From Miltoncostaea sp050250915 (GTDB taxonomy: Bacteria; Actinomycetota; Thermoleophilia; Miltoncostaeales; Miltoncostaeaceae): a stretch of DNA of 64,000 nucleotides. Made by a program: the position numbers and the translations under genes. The stretch is from positions 88,758-152,757 of the forward strand of contig JBFWNT010000005.1 of assembly GCA_050250915.1 (NCBI GenBank), in the 5' to 3' direction. Shown one piece after another: positions 17,631 through 25,944 of this stretch (the stretch's first letter is position 1; every line of letters starts with the position of its first letter). The notes beneath the pieces are model-generated. The model saw nothing but the letters and a program-made list of their open reading frames with translations. It searched no databases and was not told where the DNA came from.

Positions 17631-19328
17631 ATGACGCGGGAACGGGGTGTCAGGCGGAGCGCCGCGCTCGCGGCGGCGGCCATCGTGCTGCTCGTCGCGC
17701 TGCTGGCGGCCGGGTGCGGGTCGGACGGCGGCGGCGACGCCGAGCGCGGCGGCACCCTCATCGACGCCGAGGCCCCGGCCCCGGCGATCATCAACCCGCT
17801 CGTGGTCGACGGGACCACCGTCGCGGCGCAGCGGGTGGTCTCCAACGTCCTCCAGAACCTGCTGACCAACGACGAGACCGGCGCATACGTGCCGCAGCTC
17901 GCCGAGCGCGTCCCCACCGGCGACGACATCGCCACCGGCCCGCTGCGGGTGACGTTCCACCTGCGGCCGGAGGCGCGCTGGTCCGATGGGAAGCCGGTCA
18001 CGTCGCAGGACGTCGTCTTCACGTGGAGGACGATGACCTCGGACGCCAACCAGATCGCGAGCCGCACCGGCTGGGATCAGATCCGGGCCATCACCCCCGG
18101 GACCACCGCCGGCGGCGGCGACTGCGACCCGGCGACCTGCTTCACCGTGGCCTTCAGGGGCGACTACGCGCCGTGGAAGGACGTCTTCAGCGTCGCCGGC
18201 GGCTACTACGTGCTGCCCGAGCACGTCCTGGAGGGGAAGGACTTCGACACCGCGTGGAACACGGGCGGCATCGTGGGCTCCGGGCCCTTCACGCTCCAGG
18301 AGTTCACGCCCGGCGTCCGCGCCGTGCTGGCCCGCGACCCGGACTGGTGGGGATCGAAGGACACGGGCGGAGGCCCGTTCCTGGACCGCATCGTCGTCAA
18401 CTTCCTGGACTCGCCGGCGGCCACCCTCACCGCCCTGCGGCAGGGCGAGGCGCAGATGGCGAGCTTCCTGCCCGACCCCGAGCTGATCGGCCGGGCGCGG
18501 GACATCGACGGGATGACGGTCCAGCAGGTGCCGTCCCTCTTCTTCGAGCACGTGGTCATCAACACCCGGGCGGCGCCGATGGACGACCCCGCCGTGCGCC
18601 GGGCGCTCGCGTACGCGATCGACCGCGAGCAGATCGTGGACGTGCTTCAGGAGGGCTCCGTGCCCGTGCTCCAGAGCCTGCTGCGCCCCAGCCAGCTCGG
18701 CTACGAGCCGACGTTCGCGCGCTACGGCCACGACCCGCAGCGCGCGATCGACATCCTGGAGGGCGCGGGGTGGGTCCGCGGCCCGGACGGGATCTTCGCG
18801 AAGGACGGCAAGCGCCTGGAGATCCCCATGTCGACGTTCTCGGGCGACGAGCTGCGCCGCACCGAGGTGCGGCTCATGTCCGAGCAGGCGCGCAAGGCCG
18901 GCATCGACCTGACGCTGCGCTCCCGCACGCCCGACCAGCTCTTCGGCGACGACCTGACCCAGGGGGACTTCACCACCGCCCTGCTCGCGTTCGGCGGCGG
19001 GGTCGACCCGAGCCCCACGGCGCTGCTCGCCACCGACCAGATCCCCTCGGAGGAGAACGGCTTCTCCGGCCAGAACGTGTACCGGTGGAGCAACGCGGAG
19101 GTGGACGGGCTGCTGCGGAGCTCCGACCGGGAGCTCGACGACGACGCACGCGCCCGGCAGCTCGGCCGGATCCAGGACATCCTGGCCGACGAGGTGCCCC
19201 TCATCCCGCTCTACGCGCAGCCCAACACCGTGGCGCACGTCGATGCGCTGAAGGGCGTGAAGGAGAACCCCACCCAGGCCGAGGTGTTCTGGAACAGCGG
19301 CGAGTGGTCGCTCTCCGGCGGCGGCTAG
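17631..19328 (+). CDS. Peptide/oligopeptide ABC transporter substrate-binding lipoprotein
   Basis: A 565-aa family-5 solute-binding protein. Lipobox AAGC near residue 26; the family features include FHLRPEARWSDGKPVTSQDVVFTW near residue 115 and repeated lobes typical of DppA/OppA. It captures peptides (or nickel, or other ligands of this family) outside the cell and delivers them to the two permeases encoded next. Start ATG 17631. The operon encodes no ATPases, so they must come from elsewhere. Confidence 0.92.
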   Translation: MTRERGVRRSAALAAAAIVLLVALLAAGCGSDGGGDAERGGTLIDAEAPAPAIINPLVVDGTTVAAQRVVSNVLQNLLTNDETGAYVPQLAERVPTGDDIATGPLRVTFHLRPEARWSDGKPVTSQDVVFTWRTMTSDANQIASRTGWDQIRAITPGTTAGGGDCDPATCFTVAFRGDYAPWKDVFSVAGGYYVLPEHVLEGKDFDTAWNTGGIVGSGPFTLQEFTPGVRAVLARDPDWWGSKDTGGGPFLDRIVVNFLDSPAATLTALRQGEAQMASFLPDPELIGRARDIDGMTVQQVPSLFFEHVVINTRAAPMDDPAVRRALAYAIDREQIVDVLQEGSVPVLQSLLRPSQLGYEPTFARYGHDPQRAIDILEGAGWVRGPDGIFAKDGKRLEIPMSTFSGDELRRTEVRLMSEQARKAGIDLTLRSRTPDQLFGDDLTQGDFTTALLAFGGGVDPSPTALLATDQIPSEENGFSGQNVYRWSNAEVDGLLRSSDRELDDDARARQLGRIQDILADEVPLIPLYAQPNTVAHVDALKGVKENPTQAEVFWNSGEWSLSGGG

Positions 19329-19341
19329 ACCGACCCCCGGG

Positions 19342-20487
19342 ATGAGCACCGCCGCCTACGCGGGGCGGCGCCTGCTCGCCGCGGTGCCGCTGCTGCTCGT
19401 GGTCAGCGTCATCGCATACGCGCTCCTCTACCGCGCCGCCGACCCCGTGGCGCGCCTGCGGCGCATCCCGGGGGTGCGGTCGGAGGACGTCCAGCGGCTC
19501 GTGCGCCAGCAGGGCCTGGACCAGCCCTGGTACGAGGGCTACTGGCACTGGCTCACCGGGTTCCTCACGGGGGACTGGGGGGTGAGCACCGCCAACCGGG
19601 GCGTCAACGCCATCGAGCCGATCAAGGACGCCCTGCCGGCGACCATCGAGCTCATGCTGCTGGCGACCCTGGTGTCGGCGGTGCTGGCCCTGGTGCTGGG
19701 GGTCGTCTCGGCCCGCCGGCCGCACGGGCCGGGCGACTCGTCGATCACCGCGTTCACGCACCTCGGCTTCGCGACGCCGACGTTCCTGGTGGGCGTGCTG
19801 CTCCAGCTCGCGGCGATCTGGATGCGCGACAACGGCTGGGCGATCCTGCCGTTCCTCGCCGGGCTGCTGGTGATGCTGTGCAGCCTCGGCGCCGCGCTGC
19901 GGGGCGGGCGGATCGGGCGGGCGGCGTTCGCCACCGGCCTGGTGGTCGTGGCCCTGTCGATCGTGCTCTGGGACCGCCTGGGCGGCGACGGCCAGGTGGT
20001 CTTCTACACGCAGCAGCGCTTCTCGTTCGGCAGCGAGGGGGACCTGCTGTCGGTCAACCACCTCCAGCACCTGGTGCTGCCGGTCCTGACGCTCGCGCTG
20101 GTGAACGTGGCCGTGTGGACCCGCTTCCAGCGCGCCGCGATGATCGAGGGGCTGAGCGCCGACCACATCATCGCCGCACGGGCGCGCGGGATCCCCGAGT
20201 GGCGCATCACGGTCCGGCACGCGCTGCGGGCGTCGCTGGCGCCGCTCGTGACGCTGGTGGCGCTGGACCTGGGGATCATGTTCTCGGGGGCGGTGGTCAC
20301 CGAGTCGGTGTTCTCGTGGCCGGGCATGGGCCGGCTGCTGCGCGACTCGGCCGTGTCGCGCGACGTGAACGTGGCGATGGGGATCGTGATGATCGGCGCC
20401 GTCGCGGTGGTGGTGGCCAACCTCGTCGCCGACCTCCTCTACGCGAAGCTCGACCCGCGGGTCGACCTGGGGCGGCGGCGCCGGTGA
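19342..20487 (+). CDS. Peptide ABC transporter permease, DppB-like
   Basis: A 381-aa permease. The N-terminal RRLLAAVPLLLVVSVIAY and the LVRQQGLDQPWYEGYWHWLTGF loop are typical of DppB/OppB; the EAA-type coupling loop is MIEGLSADHIIAARARGIPE. The region around residues 150-230 is longer than usual and adds extra hydrophobic segments. It starts 13 bp after the binding-protein gene and overlaps the DppC-like gene by 4 bp. Confidence 0.92.
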   Translation: MSTAAYAGRRLLAAVPLLLVVSVIAYALLYRAADPVARLRRIPGVRSEDVQRLVRQQGLDQPWYEGYWHWLTGFLTGDWGVSTANRGVNAIEPIKDALPATIELMLLATLVSAVLALVLGVVSARRPHGPGDSSITAFTHLGFATPTFLVGVLLQLAAIWMRDNGWAILPFLAGLLVMLCSLGAALRGGRIGRAAFATGLVVVALSIVLWDRLGGDGQVVFYTQQRFSFGSEGDLLSVNHLQHLVLPVLTLALVNVAVWTRFQRAAMIEGLSADHIIAARARGIPEWRITVRHALRASLAPLVTLVALDLGIMFSGAVVTESVFSWPGMGRLLRDSAVSRDVNVAMGIVMIGAVAVVVANLVADLLYAKLDPRVDLGRRRR

Positions 20488-21353
20488 GCGGGCGCGGGTT
20501 CGCGCGGCGGTTCGGCTGGGCCGGGTGGCTCGGCGTCGCCCTGCTGGTGCTGATCGCCCTCGCCTGCCTGATCGGCCCCGAGCTCTCGCCCTACGGGCCG
20601 GATGAGCAGGACCTGGCCGCGCGCAACCAGGGCCCCAGCGGGGACCACCCGTTCGGCACCGCCAGCCTGGGGGAGGACGTGTTGACCCGGGTGCTCGTGG
20701 CCGGGCGCATCTCGCTGGCGATCGGGTTCGGCACGGCGCTGGTCGCGACGATGGTGGGCGCCGCGCTCGGCCTGCTGGCCGGGTGGCGCGGCGGGTGGCT
20801 GGACGGCGCGCTGTCGCGGTTCGCCGAGTTGTTCCTGATCGTCCCGGCGTTCGTGCTGCTCATCGTCCTGTCGCTCACGTTCGAGCACGTCGGGGTGGGG
20901 GAGGTGATCCTGATCCTGGCGATCCTGTCGTGGCCGCCCCTCTTCCGCCTGTCGCGCGCGTCGGCGCTGTCGACCCGCGAGACGTCGCACGTGGAGGCGG
21001 CCCGCGCGGCGGGGGCGGGGAACGCCCGTATCGTCTGGCGGCACCTGCTGCCCGCCGCCACGCCCGAGGTCGCGTCGTTCGCGGCGCTGGCCGTGGGCGT
21101 GGCCATCCTGGCCGAGAGCGCCCTCTCGTTCCTGTCGCTCGGGATCGACCCCGACGGGGACCCGTCGTGGGGGACCCTCCTGATCGGCGCGCCCGACACG
21201 GTCGAGGACCGGCCGTGGCTCACGATCTTCCCCGGCCTGGCGGTGGTGCTGACGGTGCTGGCCGCCGCCCTGGTGGGAGACGCGGTGCGCGCGGCGCTGG
21301 ACCCGCGCTCGCGCGAGGCGCGGGCGCCCGCCGGCGAGCGCCCGGCCGCCTAG
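20484..21353 (+). CDS. Peptide ABC transporter permease, DppC-like
   Basis: A 289-aa permease with the DppC N-terminal region (LSPYGPDEQD...HPFGTASLGEDVLTRVLVAGR) and coupling loop HVEAARAAGAGNARIVWRH. GTG 20484 overlaps the upstream stop (GTGA). Together with the two genes before it this makes a complete membrane and binding unit but not an energised transporter, because DppD/F ATPase genes do not follow; the next gene is a convergent small hypothetical. Confidence 0.92.
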   Translation: MSGRGFARRFGWAGWLGVALLVLIALACLIGPELSPYGPDEQDLAARNQGPSGDHPFGTASLGEDVLTRVLVAGRISLAIGFGTALVATMVGAALGLLAGWRGGWLDGALSRFAELFLIVPAFVLLIVLSLTFEHVGVGEVILILAILSWPPLFRLSRASALSTRETSHVEAARAAGAGNARIVWRHLLPAATPEVASFAALAVGVAILAESALSFLSLGIDPDGDPSWGTLLIGAPDTVEDRPWLTIFPGLAVVLTVLAAALVGDAVRAALDPRSREARAPAGERPAA

Positions 21354-21374
21354 CGCCCGGCCGCCGAGCGGCGG

Positions 21375-21533
21375 CTACTTCTCGCCGGCGCCGCCGTGGG
21401 CCTGCTCGGGGGCGACGGTCCACGCGTACGCCTCCGCGAGCCGCAGGAGGGTGGTCGCGTTGGGGGCGACGGCAACCTGCTTGGTGATGGCGGCCAGGAG
21501 CGCGTCGCGCGCCTCCTCGGCGTGGCTGGTCAC
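21375..21533 (-). CDS. Small hypothetical protein
   Basis: A 52-aa Ala-rich helical protein (VTSHAEEARDALLAAITKQ...LLRLAEAYAW) ending in an acidic/Gly tail. GTG 21533 is chosen because GGAGGAG lies about 5 nt upstream; ATG 21569 would add 12 residues without a ribosome site. Convergent with the DppC-like gene. It looks like a small soluble helical protein; no family recognised. Confidence 0.5.
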   Translation of the reverse strand: MTSHAEEARDALLAAITKQVAVAPNATTLLRLAEAYAWTVAPEQAHGGAGEK

Positions 21534-21655
21534 GGGCTCCTCCGGGGTCGGTTCCACGGCGGGGAGCATAGGCGCCCGCCGGTCCCTCGTCCCTCCCGCT
21601 CCGGGTCGTTCGGCCCTCCGCGGGGGGCGCCCTTCCTGACGGCCGTTCCGATGGG

Positions 21656-21661
21656 TAGGGT
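21656..21661 (+). promoter_or_regulatory. Leaderless -10 box for the 43-aa membrane peptide
   Basis: TAGGGT followed by 8 nt and ATG 21670. The surrounding GGTAGGGTTCAC is repeated nearly exactly at the leaderless gene at 33300. Confidence 0.4.
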
Positions 21662-21669
21662 TCACCGCG

Positions 21670-21801
21670 ATGAACGTCGCAGCCAAGTGGGTCGGAGGAG
21701 CCGTCGCGGTCCCGCTGATCGCGATCGTGATCTACCTCTTCGGGGTCTTCAACGTGTACCTGATCGCCTGGGTCGTCGACCTGATCGGGACCATCTTCTG
21801 A
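21670..21801 (+). CDS. 43-aa single-span membrane peptide
   Basis: ATG 21670 opens MNVAAKWVGGAVAVPLIAIV and continues as an almost fully hydrophobic peptide ending in DLIGTIF, with one or two membrane segments. It has its own -10 box. Function unknown; such micro-proteins often modulate larger membrane complexes. Confidence 0.5.
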   Translation: MNVAAKWVGGAVAVPLIAIVIYLFGVFNVYLIAWVVDLIGTIF

Positions 21802-21950
21802 TCCCCCGGCGCCCGGGGGCCTCAGGGTTTCCCGCGGACGCGCCGAAGACATGGACATGCGCCACGCGAAGAACCTCCTGGCGGGGTGGCTCGTCTGCTG
21901 GCAGCGCTCCTGCTGGCGCTAGCCGCTCCCGGACCACCCCCGGAACGACC

Positions 21951-21974
21951 GAAGCCCCGCCGGAGCGGGGCTTC
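21951..21974. terminator. Terminator hairpin downstream of tRNA-Leu
   Basis: A perfect 10-bp stem (21951-21960 with 21965-21974) and tetraloop CGGA, 7 nt beyond the 3' end of the minus-strand tRNA. The stretch 21802-21950 before it holds no supportable gene. Confidence 0.65.
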
Positions 21975-21980
21975 GCGAAG

Positions 21981-22066
<86 letters not shown>

Positions 22067-22080
22067 CTGAGGGTCCGGGG

Positions 22081-22086
22081 AGTATA
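22081..22086 (-). promoter_or_regulatory. -10 box of tRNA-Leu
   Basis: TATACT on the minus strand, 14 nt before the tRNA 5' end, in the intergenic region shared with the divergent lexA promoter. Confidence 0.45.
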
Positions 22087-22120
22087 GCGAGCCCGTCGCC
22101 GCGCCCGGATCGCGCGACGG

Positions 22121-22151
22121 TTGTGGAGAATCCGCCGGTCCGTGATAGCGT
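22121..22151 (+). promoter_or_regulatory. lexA promoter
   Basis: TTGTGG (22121-22126), 19-nt spacer, TAGCGT (22146-22151). The LexA box starts 8 nt downstream, over the expected transcription start. Confidence 0.45.
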
Positions 22152-22159
22152 GCCGCCCG

Positions 22160-22171
22160 GAACACCTGTTC
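22160..22171. promoter_or_regulatory. LexA (SOS) box
   Basis: GAAC-ACCT-GTTC, a perfect inverted repeat of the Gram-positive/actinobacterial SOS box GAAC-N4-GTTC, 24 nt before the lexA start. Indicates autorepression. Confidence 0.8.
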
Positions 22172-22194
22172 GCTTCCCGAAGGGGCATCCCACG

Positions 22195-22809
22195 ATGGAC
22201 GAGCTGACCGAGCGGCAGACGGCGATCCTCACCTTCATCGGCAGGCACTGCCGGGACAACGGATATCCGCCCACCGTCCGCGAGATCGGCCTGGCCGTGG
22301 GGCTGGCGTCGCCGTCGACGGTCCACGCCCACCTCGCGAAGCTGGAGCAGGCGGGGCACATCAAGCGCGACCCCACCAAGCCGCGCGCCATGCTGGTGCG
22401 CGTCCCGGGCGACGCGACCTCCGCGCCGCAGCCGGCCGCGCAGCCGTCGGTCGCCGCGCTCCCGCTCATCGGTTCGGTCGCCGCCGGCGCGCCGACCCTC
22501 GCCGAGCAGGACGTCGAGGACTGGGTCACCTCCCCCTTCGCGGGCGACTTCGTCCTCCGGGTGAAGGGCGACTCGATGATCGAGGCGGGGATCCTCGAGG
22601 GCGACCTGGTGGTGGTGAAGCAGACCCCCACCGCCCGGGACGGCGAGATCGTGGTGGCCCAGATCGGCGAGGAGGCCACGGTCAAGCGCCTCCGCCACGT
22701 CGGCGGCCGGGTGCACCTGATGCCGGAGAACGCCGCCTACGAGCCGATCGTCCCGGACGAGGAGGTCACCCTCGCCGGCGTGGTCGTGGGGGTCCTCCGC
22801 AAGATCTGA
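22195..22809 (+). CDS. lexA: SOS-response repressor LexA
   Basis: A 204-aa repressor that cleaves itself when RecA filaments form. Residues 1-65 are the winged-helix DNA-binding domain (TERQTAILTFIGRHCRDNGYPPTVREI, read in two parts). The cleavage site is Ala97-Gly98 in SVAAGAP; the catalytic dyad is Ser127 (KGDSMIEAG) and Lys164 (ATVKRL). ATG 22195 is the family start. Its 3' end overlaps the convergent BtuF-like gene by 73 bp. Confidence 0.95.
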   Translation: MDELTERQTAILTFIGRHCRDNGYPPTVREIGLAVGLASPSTVHAHLAKLEQAGHIKRDPTKPRAMLVRVPGDATSAPQPAAQPSVAALPLIGSVAAGAPTLAEQDVEDWVTSPFAGDFVLRVKGDSMIEAGILEGDLVVVKQTPTARDGEIVVAQIGEEATVKRLRHVGGRVHLMPENAAYEPIVPDEEVTLAGVVVGVLRKI

Positions 22810-23684
22810 GCGGACTCCCGGCGCGGCGGCTCCGCCCGCCCCGGGTGCAGGATCCCGGCGAGCGCCTCGACGCCGTCCACCAGGCGCGGCCCCGGGCGCG
22901 CCCACGACGCGTTCGCGTCCACCGCCCACACCTCGGCGTCCACCGGGAGCAGGCCGCGGGCCAGCAGGTCGCGGCCGGCCGCCGCCGAGTCGGCGAGGCC
23001 GAACCCGCAGGGCGCGCACACCACCACCTCCGGGCCGGCCGCCGTCACGGCCTCCCAGGTCACCCGCTCGGACGTCCGCGACGCCGCGCCCAGGACGCCG
23101 GCGCCGCCCGCGGCCGCGACCATGTCCGGCACCCAGTGGCCGGGTGCGTACGGCGGGTCGGTCCACTCCAGCACCAGCGTCCGCGGCCGCGGCGCGCCGG
23201 CCACCCGGTCGCGCACCGCCGCGAGCCGCGCCTCCAGGTCGTCCGTCAGCCGTCGGGCGGCGGGCCCGGCGCCCACCGCGTCGCCGAGCGCCCGGATCGA
23301 CGCGAGCACCCCCGCCAGGTCGCCGGGCGCGACGGTGAGCACGCGGCCGTCGCAGCCCAGGTGGTCGAGGGCCGCCTCCACGTCGGCGGCGTCGACGGCG
23401 CACACGGCGCAGAGGTCCTGGGTCACCACCAGGTCGGCGTCCAGGCCGGCCAGGGCCCCGGCGTCCAGGTGGTACAGGTCCTCACCGGCCGCCATCCGCG
23501 CCGACACGGCGGCGTCGATCTCCGCCGGCGAGAGCCCCTCGGGGAGCGCGGACGTGGACACGATCCGCCGGGTGCGCGCCTCCGGCGGGTGGTCGCACTC
23601 GAAGGTCACCCCCACCACGTGGTCGCCCGCGCCCACGGCGAACAGGATCTCGGTGGCGGACGGGAGCAGCGAGACGATGCGCAC
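22737..23684 (-). CDS. BtuF-like cobalamin/metal-chelate binding protein
   Basis: A 315-aa protein with the helical-backbone binding-protein fold of BtuF/FepB. The N-terminus RIVSLLPSATEILFAVG, the CDHPPEA loop and DLVVTQDLCAVCAV are typical of cobalamin-binding family members, but no signal peptide precedes them, so it is cytoplasmic as annotated. Start GTG 23684. The last ~25 codons lie antisense to the end of lexA and read like non-native sequence, so the protein may have been extended by stop loss. Divergent from rnpB. Confidence 0.8.
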   Translation of the reverse strand: MRIVSLLPSATEILFAVGAGDHVVGVTFECDHPPEARTRRIVSTSALPEGLSPAEIDAAVSARMAAGEDLYHLDAGALAGLDADLVVTQDLCAVCAVDAADVEAALDHLGCDGRVLTVAPGDLAGVLASIRALGDAVGAGPAARRLTDDLEARLAAVRDRVAGAPRPRTLVLEWTDPPYAPGHWVPDMVAAAGGAGVLGAASRTSERVTWEAVTAAGPEVVVCAPCGFGLADSAAAGRDLLARGLLPVDAEVWAVDANASWARPGPRLVDGVEALAGILHPGRAEPPRRESAQILRRTPTTTPARVTSSSGTIGS

Positions 23685-23689
23685 GGCGC

Positions 23690-23695
23690 TACCCT
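23690..23695 (+). promoter_or_regulatory. -10 box of rnpB
   Basis: TACCCT 6 nt before the first base of helix P1 of RNase P RNA, inside the first codons of the divergent gene's leader. Confidence 0.4.
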
Positions 23696-23701
23696 GACAC
23701 G

Positions 23702-24040
23702 GCAGGCCAGGCAGTCGCGGGCCGCTCCGGCGGCCCGAGGAAAGTCCGGACACCGCAGAGCAGGGTGCTGGTTAACGGCCAGCGGGGGAAACCCCAGGGA
23801 AAGTGCCACAGAAACGACACAGCCCCCGGCGCTCGCGTCGGTGGCAACGGTGAAAAGGTGCGGTAAGAGCGCACCAGCGGTCTGGTGACAGGCCGGCTGG
23901 GTAAACCCCACCCGGTGCAAGGCCGAATCGGGGCGTCACGGGTTGCTCGCCCAGTCCCAGGTAGGCCGCATGAGGCGCCCCGCGAGGGGCGTCCCAGATG
24001 GATGGCTGCCCACGACAGAATCCGGCTTACGGCCTGCTAC
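23702..24040 (+). ncRNA. rnpB: RNase P RNA (bacterial type A)
   Basis: Catalytic RNA that matures tRNA 5' ends. Conserved blocks are present in order: GAGGAAAGTCCGGAC, GGGAAACCC, AGGGAAAGTGCCACAGAAA, the GGTGAAAAGGTGCGGTAAGAG core (given in part), GGGTAAACCCCACCCG, GTGCAAGGCCGAAT, and the 3' block ACGACAGAATCCGGCTTA. Helix P1 is formed by 23702-23708 with 24031-24037. The ends are set from P1 and the following terminator. Confidence 0.95.
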
Positions 24041-24044
24041 GGAC

Positions 24045-24066
24045 GGAGCCCCGGCGACGGGGCTCC
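24045..24066. terminator. Terminator of rnpB
   Basis: A perfect 9-bp stem (24045-24053 with 24058-24066) with a GCGA tetraloop and a following GGCTATTT, just before the convergent DUF389 gene stop. Confidence 0.7.
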
Positions 24067-24068
24067 GG

Positions 24069-25103
24069 CTATTTCCCGGTGAGCTCCTCGTCGGCGTCCA
24101 GGTCCACCGTGTACTCGGGCACGAGCACGACGCGCACGTGGACGTCGGCGAGCCCGGCGTCGTCGAGCCGGGCGCGGAGCGTCGACGTGGGCGGTGCCGG
24201 GAGCGGTCCCGCCGCGCTGACGTCCACCCGTCCGGAGGTGGGCGTGACCTGGGCGATCCGCCAGCCCGCCGCGTCGGCCCACGCGGTGGCGACCGTCTGG
24301 ACGTCCGAGGCCTGCAACGTCTCACCGGTGAGCGTCCTGGAGGTGGCGGCGAGCGGAACGGCGATGACCGCCACGAACAGGATCACGACCGCCAGCGAGA
24401 GGCCGCCCCCGCGGCGCGCCCGCCAGGTCCGCTCCGTCGTCTGCCGGACGCGGTAGAGCGCCATCACCACGAGGCCGCTCAGCAGGATGGCCCCGACGTT
24501 CGTCAGGAAGAGCAGCAACGCACCCGCGGACTCGTCGCCGGCGCCCGCCTCCAGGGTGATCCCGGCCACCGCGAGCGGAGGGACCAGAGAGATCGCGATG
24601 GCGACACCCGGGAGCGTGTCGGACACGTCGGACCGCACGAGCGCGAAGGAGCCGACCGCGCCGGTCGCGAGGGCGGCGATCAGGTCGACCAGGCGGGGAT
24701 GGATGCGGCCCGCCACCTGCGAGCTGGTGTCCGAGACGATGTCGTAGGGCACCAGGAGGCCCACCGCGTAGCCGATGGCGACGACGGCGGCGGCCCCGCT
24801 GACGACCAGGGCGAGCGACCGCGCGAGGTTCCTGCCGTCGCCGATCACGATGCACAGCACCGACCCGAGGATCGGCGTCATGAGCGGGGCGACGATCATC
24901 GCCCCGATCACCGTCGCGGTCGAGTCGGCGACGATGCCCGCGGAGGCGATGACCGCCGCGAGCGCCAGCAGGGTCCAGAACCGGCTGAGCTTGCGGCCCG
25001 CGTCGGGGCCGTCGAAGAGGAGCTGGTCCCGCATCCGCGCGAGGTCGTCGCGGGCGATGCGCATGCCCGCCCGGGGCACGCCCGCGGCTCGGCTCCCCGG
25101 CAT
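24069..25103 (-). CDS. DUF389-family membrane protein
   Basis: A 344-aa membrane protein. Family signatures are ASAGIVADSTATVIGAMIVA and PLMTPILGSVL at about residues 45-75, followed by about six membrane segments (SLVPPLAVAGITLEAG included) and a soluble C-terminal tail of ~75 residues. The biochemical role of DUF389 is not established. ATG 25103 overlaps the TGA of the upstream helix-turn-helix gene (TGATG), so the two are co-translated; the regulator may control the membrane protein. Confidence 0.85.
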   Translation of the reverse strand: MPGSRAAGVPRAGMRIARDDLARMRDQLLFDGPDAGRKLSRFWTLLALAAVIASAGIVADSTATVIGAMIVAPLMTPILGSVLCIVIGDGRNLARSLALVVSGAAAVVAIGYAVGLLVPYDIVSDTSSQVAGRIHPRLVDLIAALATGAVGSFALVRSDVSDTLPGVAIAISLVPPLAVAGITLEAGAGDESAGALLLFLTNVGAILLSGLVVMALYRVRQTTERTWRARRGGGLSLAVVILFVAVIAVPLAATSRTLTGETLQASDVQTVATAWADAAGWRIAQVTPTSGRVDVSAAGPLPAPPTSTLRARLDDAGLADVHVRVVLVPEYTVDLDADEELTGK

Positions 25104-25837
25104 CAGACGCCCCGGCGCCCCTCCGGGCGGCCGGGGCGGCCGCCGGCGCGGACGCCCAGCGCCTGCTGGAATCCGCGCGCAACCGCCGCCTGCGCGTGGT
25201 CGATGACCGCGAGCAGCACCGTCATGCCGTGCGGCTCGAGCGGCACGCCGGCCCGCTCCGCCGCCTCCGCCTCGGCGTGCATCGCCAGAGCCACCCGGGT
25301 GTGCTCCACCAGCACCCGCACGCCGGCGTCGCCCTCCAGGCCGCCGCGCAGGCCGGCCAGCTCCGCCTGCCCGGACGCCAGCCCCGGGCGCCCCGTCTCC
25401 AGCCCGCTGGTGACGACGCGGACGAACCGCACCGCGATGCGGGTGAGCTGGGGCCGGCTCGGCGGGGGGAACGGGGTGGCGACCCCCTCGTCGTAGCCGG
25501 CGACGGCCCGGTCGACGATCGCCTGGGTGCGGGCGTTCAGCTCGCGCGCGAGCAGCGGGCACGCCGGCACCTCCTGGGGCGCGCGCGTGAACCGCCGGGT
25601 CTCGGGCGCGGCCGCGCCGCGGCGCGTGAGCCACGCGCGCAGCTCGTCGAGCTCGAAGCGCCGGTGGCCGCCCTCGGTGCGGTACGCCGGCAGCCGCCCG
25701 TCGTCGGCCCAGCCGCGCACCGTCGCCACGCTCACGCCGATCAGCGCCGCCGCCTCGCTGGCGGTCAGGCTGCGCCGCCCCCGCTCGGGGCGCCACGTGC
25801 GCTGCGGCGGCGGCTCGTCGTGGGCGTCGTCGGTCAT
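25103..25837 (-). CDS. Excisionase/MerR-like helix-turn-helix protein
   Basis: A 244-aa protein. Residues ~22-72 are a MerR/excisionase-type DNA-binding domain (LTASEAAALIGVSVATVRGW...YRTEGGHRRFELDELRAWL). The rest is an all-helical domain of ~150 residues without a recognised family, containing DRAVAGYDEGVATPFPPPS and HTRVALAMHAEAEAAE, possibly a ligand-sensing domain. Coupled to the DUF389 gene downstream. Divergent from a histidine kinase, 107 bp away. Confidence 0.78.
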   Translation of the reverse strand: MTDDAHDEPPPQRTWRPERGRRSLTASEAAALIGVSVATVRGWADDGRLPAYRTEGGHRRFELDELRAWLTRRGAAAPETRRFTRAPQEVPACPLLARELNARTQAIVDRAVAGYDEGVATPFPPPSRPQLTRIAVRFVRVVTSGLETGRPGLASGQAELAGLRGGLEGDAGVRVLVEHTRVALAMHAEAEAAERAGVPLEPHGMTVLLAVIDHAQAAVARGFQQALGVRAGGRPGRPEGRRGV

Positions 25838-25944
25838 CGGGTCTTCCCACCCCTGGTCTGCGCGTTGGGGTCCCGCTCGGCGCCGTGGTCGGGTCACGGC
25901 GACGGAAGGAGTTTCGCCCGCGGGGGGCGAAGCCCTGCCGCAGC

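Noticed and set aside
21851..21922. A 23-codon frame rich in Trp and Cys (MDMRHAKNLLAGWLVCWQ)
   Set aside because: No ribosome site or promoter box; it lies in the spacer before the tRNA terminator, so it is not called as a gene.
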